Positions 61,874 through 62,812 of a stretch of DNA of 62,812 bases are shown one piece after another. Position 1 is the stretch's first letter. The number at the start of each line of letters is the position of its first letter. Source of the stretch: an uncultured Eisenbergiella sp. (GTDB lineage: Bacteria; Bacillota; Clostridia; Lachnospirales; Lachnospiraceae). The position numbers and the translations under genes were made by a program. The stretch spans positions 1 through 62,812 of the forward strand of contig CANQFM010000013.1 of assembly GCA_947598825.1 (NCBI GenBank). The letters are read 5' to 3'. A model generated the notes under the pieces. That model was not told where the DNA came from. It did not search any database and saw only the letters and a program-made list of their open reading frames with translations.

Positions 61874-62812
61874 TTACTGCCCTTGTTTTTCCGCCGCAAA
61901 GGCTTCCGCCTGGGCTTCCATTTCCGCCAGTACGTCGCGGATGCCCGCAGCCTCCAGGGCCGCTTTCAGTTCTTCAATCGTGCCGTCCACATCGTCTACC
62001 AGGCCGTTGTTTAACGGTCCCCAGTAATTGCCCAACGCCGCTTCTACAGCCGCATACTGGGTGCTGACCTTGGTGGCGTCGAAGTTGAAGCCGTCCAGCA
62101 CATGCTCAGGCTTGATGTTATTGTTCCAGGCCTCCTGAAGCTCATCCATCCTGTCGTCCAGAGGGGTCCTGTTCTCGATATACTCGGTTCTCTGGATCTC
62201 GCAGTTGGTCCAGCCCCAGTTACAGTTACTGGATACGCCGAAGTTGGACTCATCCAGAACCTTATACTGGTCGTCACCGACCGCTTCCCAATGCTTGCCC
62301 TCGATACCCAGCATCGCCAGGTCCTGCACCTCGGGATTGGTATAGAACTCGTTGAGCACCATCATGGCGCGCTCTTTGTTCTTGCTGTTGATGTTGATTG
62401 CCACGCCGTTGTTGATGTAGGAATTTACCTTCTTGGGGAATTCCGCCACCGGATCCATGATGGTCGCGTTCCACTCCGGATGCTCCGCATTGGCCTGCTT
62501 CGCAAAGTTGCCGCAGCTTCCCAGGTTCCAGATCATGCCGGCGGTCCTGCCGTTCAGGAAACCGGTCTGCCTCTCATCGCTGGAGTTGAGTACGTCACGG
62601 GACCACGCGCCGGCGTCCGCCAGCTCCTTCACCTGATGGCAGTAATCCGCGTAGCCGTCCCAATCCAGAACGTACTGCAGTTTCAGATCAGTAGGATCCT
62701 GGGTGTGGAAGAGTACCAGCTCACCGGCCTGCGGCGCGCCGCCCGTGGTGGAATAGCCCTTCGCCTGGAAATACTGATACCAGGGGCCGCCCTGGCTGGC
62801 GTACATGCCGTC
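61874..62812 (-). CDS. LipO-type extracellular solute-binding protein (5' end outside window)
   Basis: The C-terminal 312 residues of a sugar ABC transporter binding protein; the frame is open to the window edge. Segments WYQYFQAKGYSTTGG, LDWDGYADYCHQVKELADAGAWSRDVLN, NINSKNKERAMMVLNEFYTNPEVQDLAMLG and the closing GFNFDATKVSTQYAAVEAAL...LKAALEAAGIRDVLAEMEAQ match the DUF3502-containing LipO group. Such proteins feed CUT1 permeases, expected upstream outside this window. Linkage to GH53 and LacI suggests galactan-derived oligosaccharides as ligand. Confidence 0.9.
   Translation of the reverse strand, partial: DGMYASQGGPWYQYFQAKGYSTTGGAPQAGELVLFHTQDPTDLKLQYVLDWDGYADYCHQVKELADAGAWSRDVLNSSDERQTGFLNGRTAGMIWNLGSCGNFAKQANAEHPEWNATIMDPVAEFPKKVNSYINNGVAININSKNKERAMMVLNEFYTNPEVQDLAMLGIEGKHWEAVGDDQYKVLDESNFGVSSNCNWGWTNCEIQRTEYIENRTPLDDRMDELQEAWNNNIKPEHVLDGFNFDATKVSTQYAAVEAALGNYWGPLNNGLVDDVDGTIEELKAALEAAGIRDVLAEMEAQAEAFAAEKQGQ

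Overview
The window looks like chromosomal DNA of a gut-type Clostridia bacterium, most likely a Lachnospiraceae member. This rests on family content (DUF975 and DUF6106-type membrane proteins, GlnRS, a split PurH, a PdaB-like deacetylase, zinc-ribbon MscL, LipO-type solute-binding protein), Gram-positive lipoprotein signals, strong AGGAGG ribosome binding sites and a moderately high G+C content. I cannot go below family level from sequence alone. No rRNA, tRNA, CRISPR array, prophage or complete insertion sequence was seen.

Layout. (1) 1-6.3 kb, minus strand: glnS, a MocR regulator, a BMP-type lipoprotein and a DUF5722 glycosidase-like lipoprotein, packed as one operon with a promoter at 6302-6330. 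(2) 6.4-13.8 kb, housekeeping: a DUF975 membrane protein, a two-gene replacement of PurH (AICAR formyltransferase plus PurO-type IMP cyclohydrolase), guaB with a hairpin leader, dapF, and three small membrane proteins of unknown role. (3) 13.8-20 kb, minus strand: VanY-type carboxypeptidase, hisC, a COG2426 membrane protein, a methyltransferase, hslO and nadE. (4) 20-30.4 kb: PdaB-like deacetylase, a propeller/solute-binding lipoprotein divergent from a two-component system, mscL, a palindromic repeat forming the leader of a propeller protein, a DUF4143 ATPase, and trpB2.

(5) 30.4-36.2 kb, minus strand: a zinc-ribbon membrane protein and an SPFH/zinc-ribbon protein behind an operator-like palindrome, and an odd set of two sugar-type ABC permeases plus a HlyD-like adaptor. 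(6) 36.4-37.9 kb: an AbiE toxin-antitoxin pair whose toxin is frameshifted. (7) 38-42.2 kb: AraC regulator, yesU and a PL26-type lyase, a rhamnogalacturonan operon. (8) 42.3-48.6 kb: heterodimeric ABC exporter, MarR regulator with DegV protein, and an aldo/keto reductase. (9) 48.7-50.4 kb: a second, intact AbiE pair next to a decayed MATE efflux remnant.

(10) 50.4-56.3 kb: a BlaI repressor, an M56 membrane sensor fused to an M23 endopeptidase domain, and a very large GH115 alpha-glucuronidase, all in one orientation behind a BlaI-type promoter, with in-frame minisatellites in the last two genes. (11) 56.4-59.1 kb: aldehyde and iron alcohol dehydrogenases behind twin operators. (12) 59.1-62.8 kb: GH53 galactanase, LacI regulator and a solute-binding protein cut by the window edge.

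The theme is plant cell-wall pectin and hemicellulose use (PL26/YesU, GH53, GH115, possibly DUF5722), mixed with envelope sensing and defence modules. The parts that best merit follow-up are the BlaI / M56-M23 / GH115 cluster, the permease-adaptor set, and the palindromic leader at 26.2-26.4 kb.
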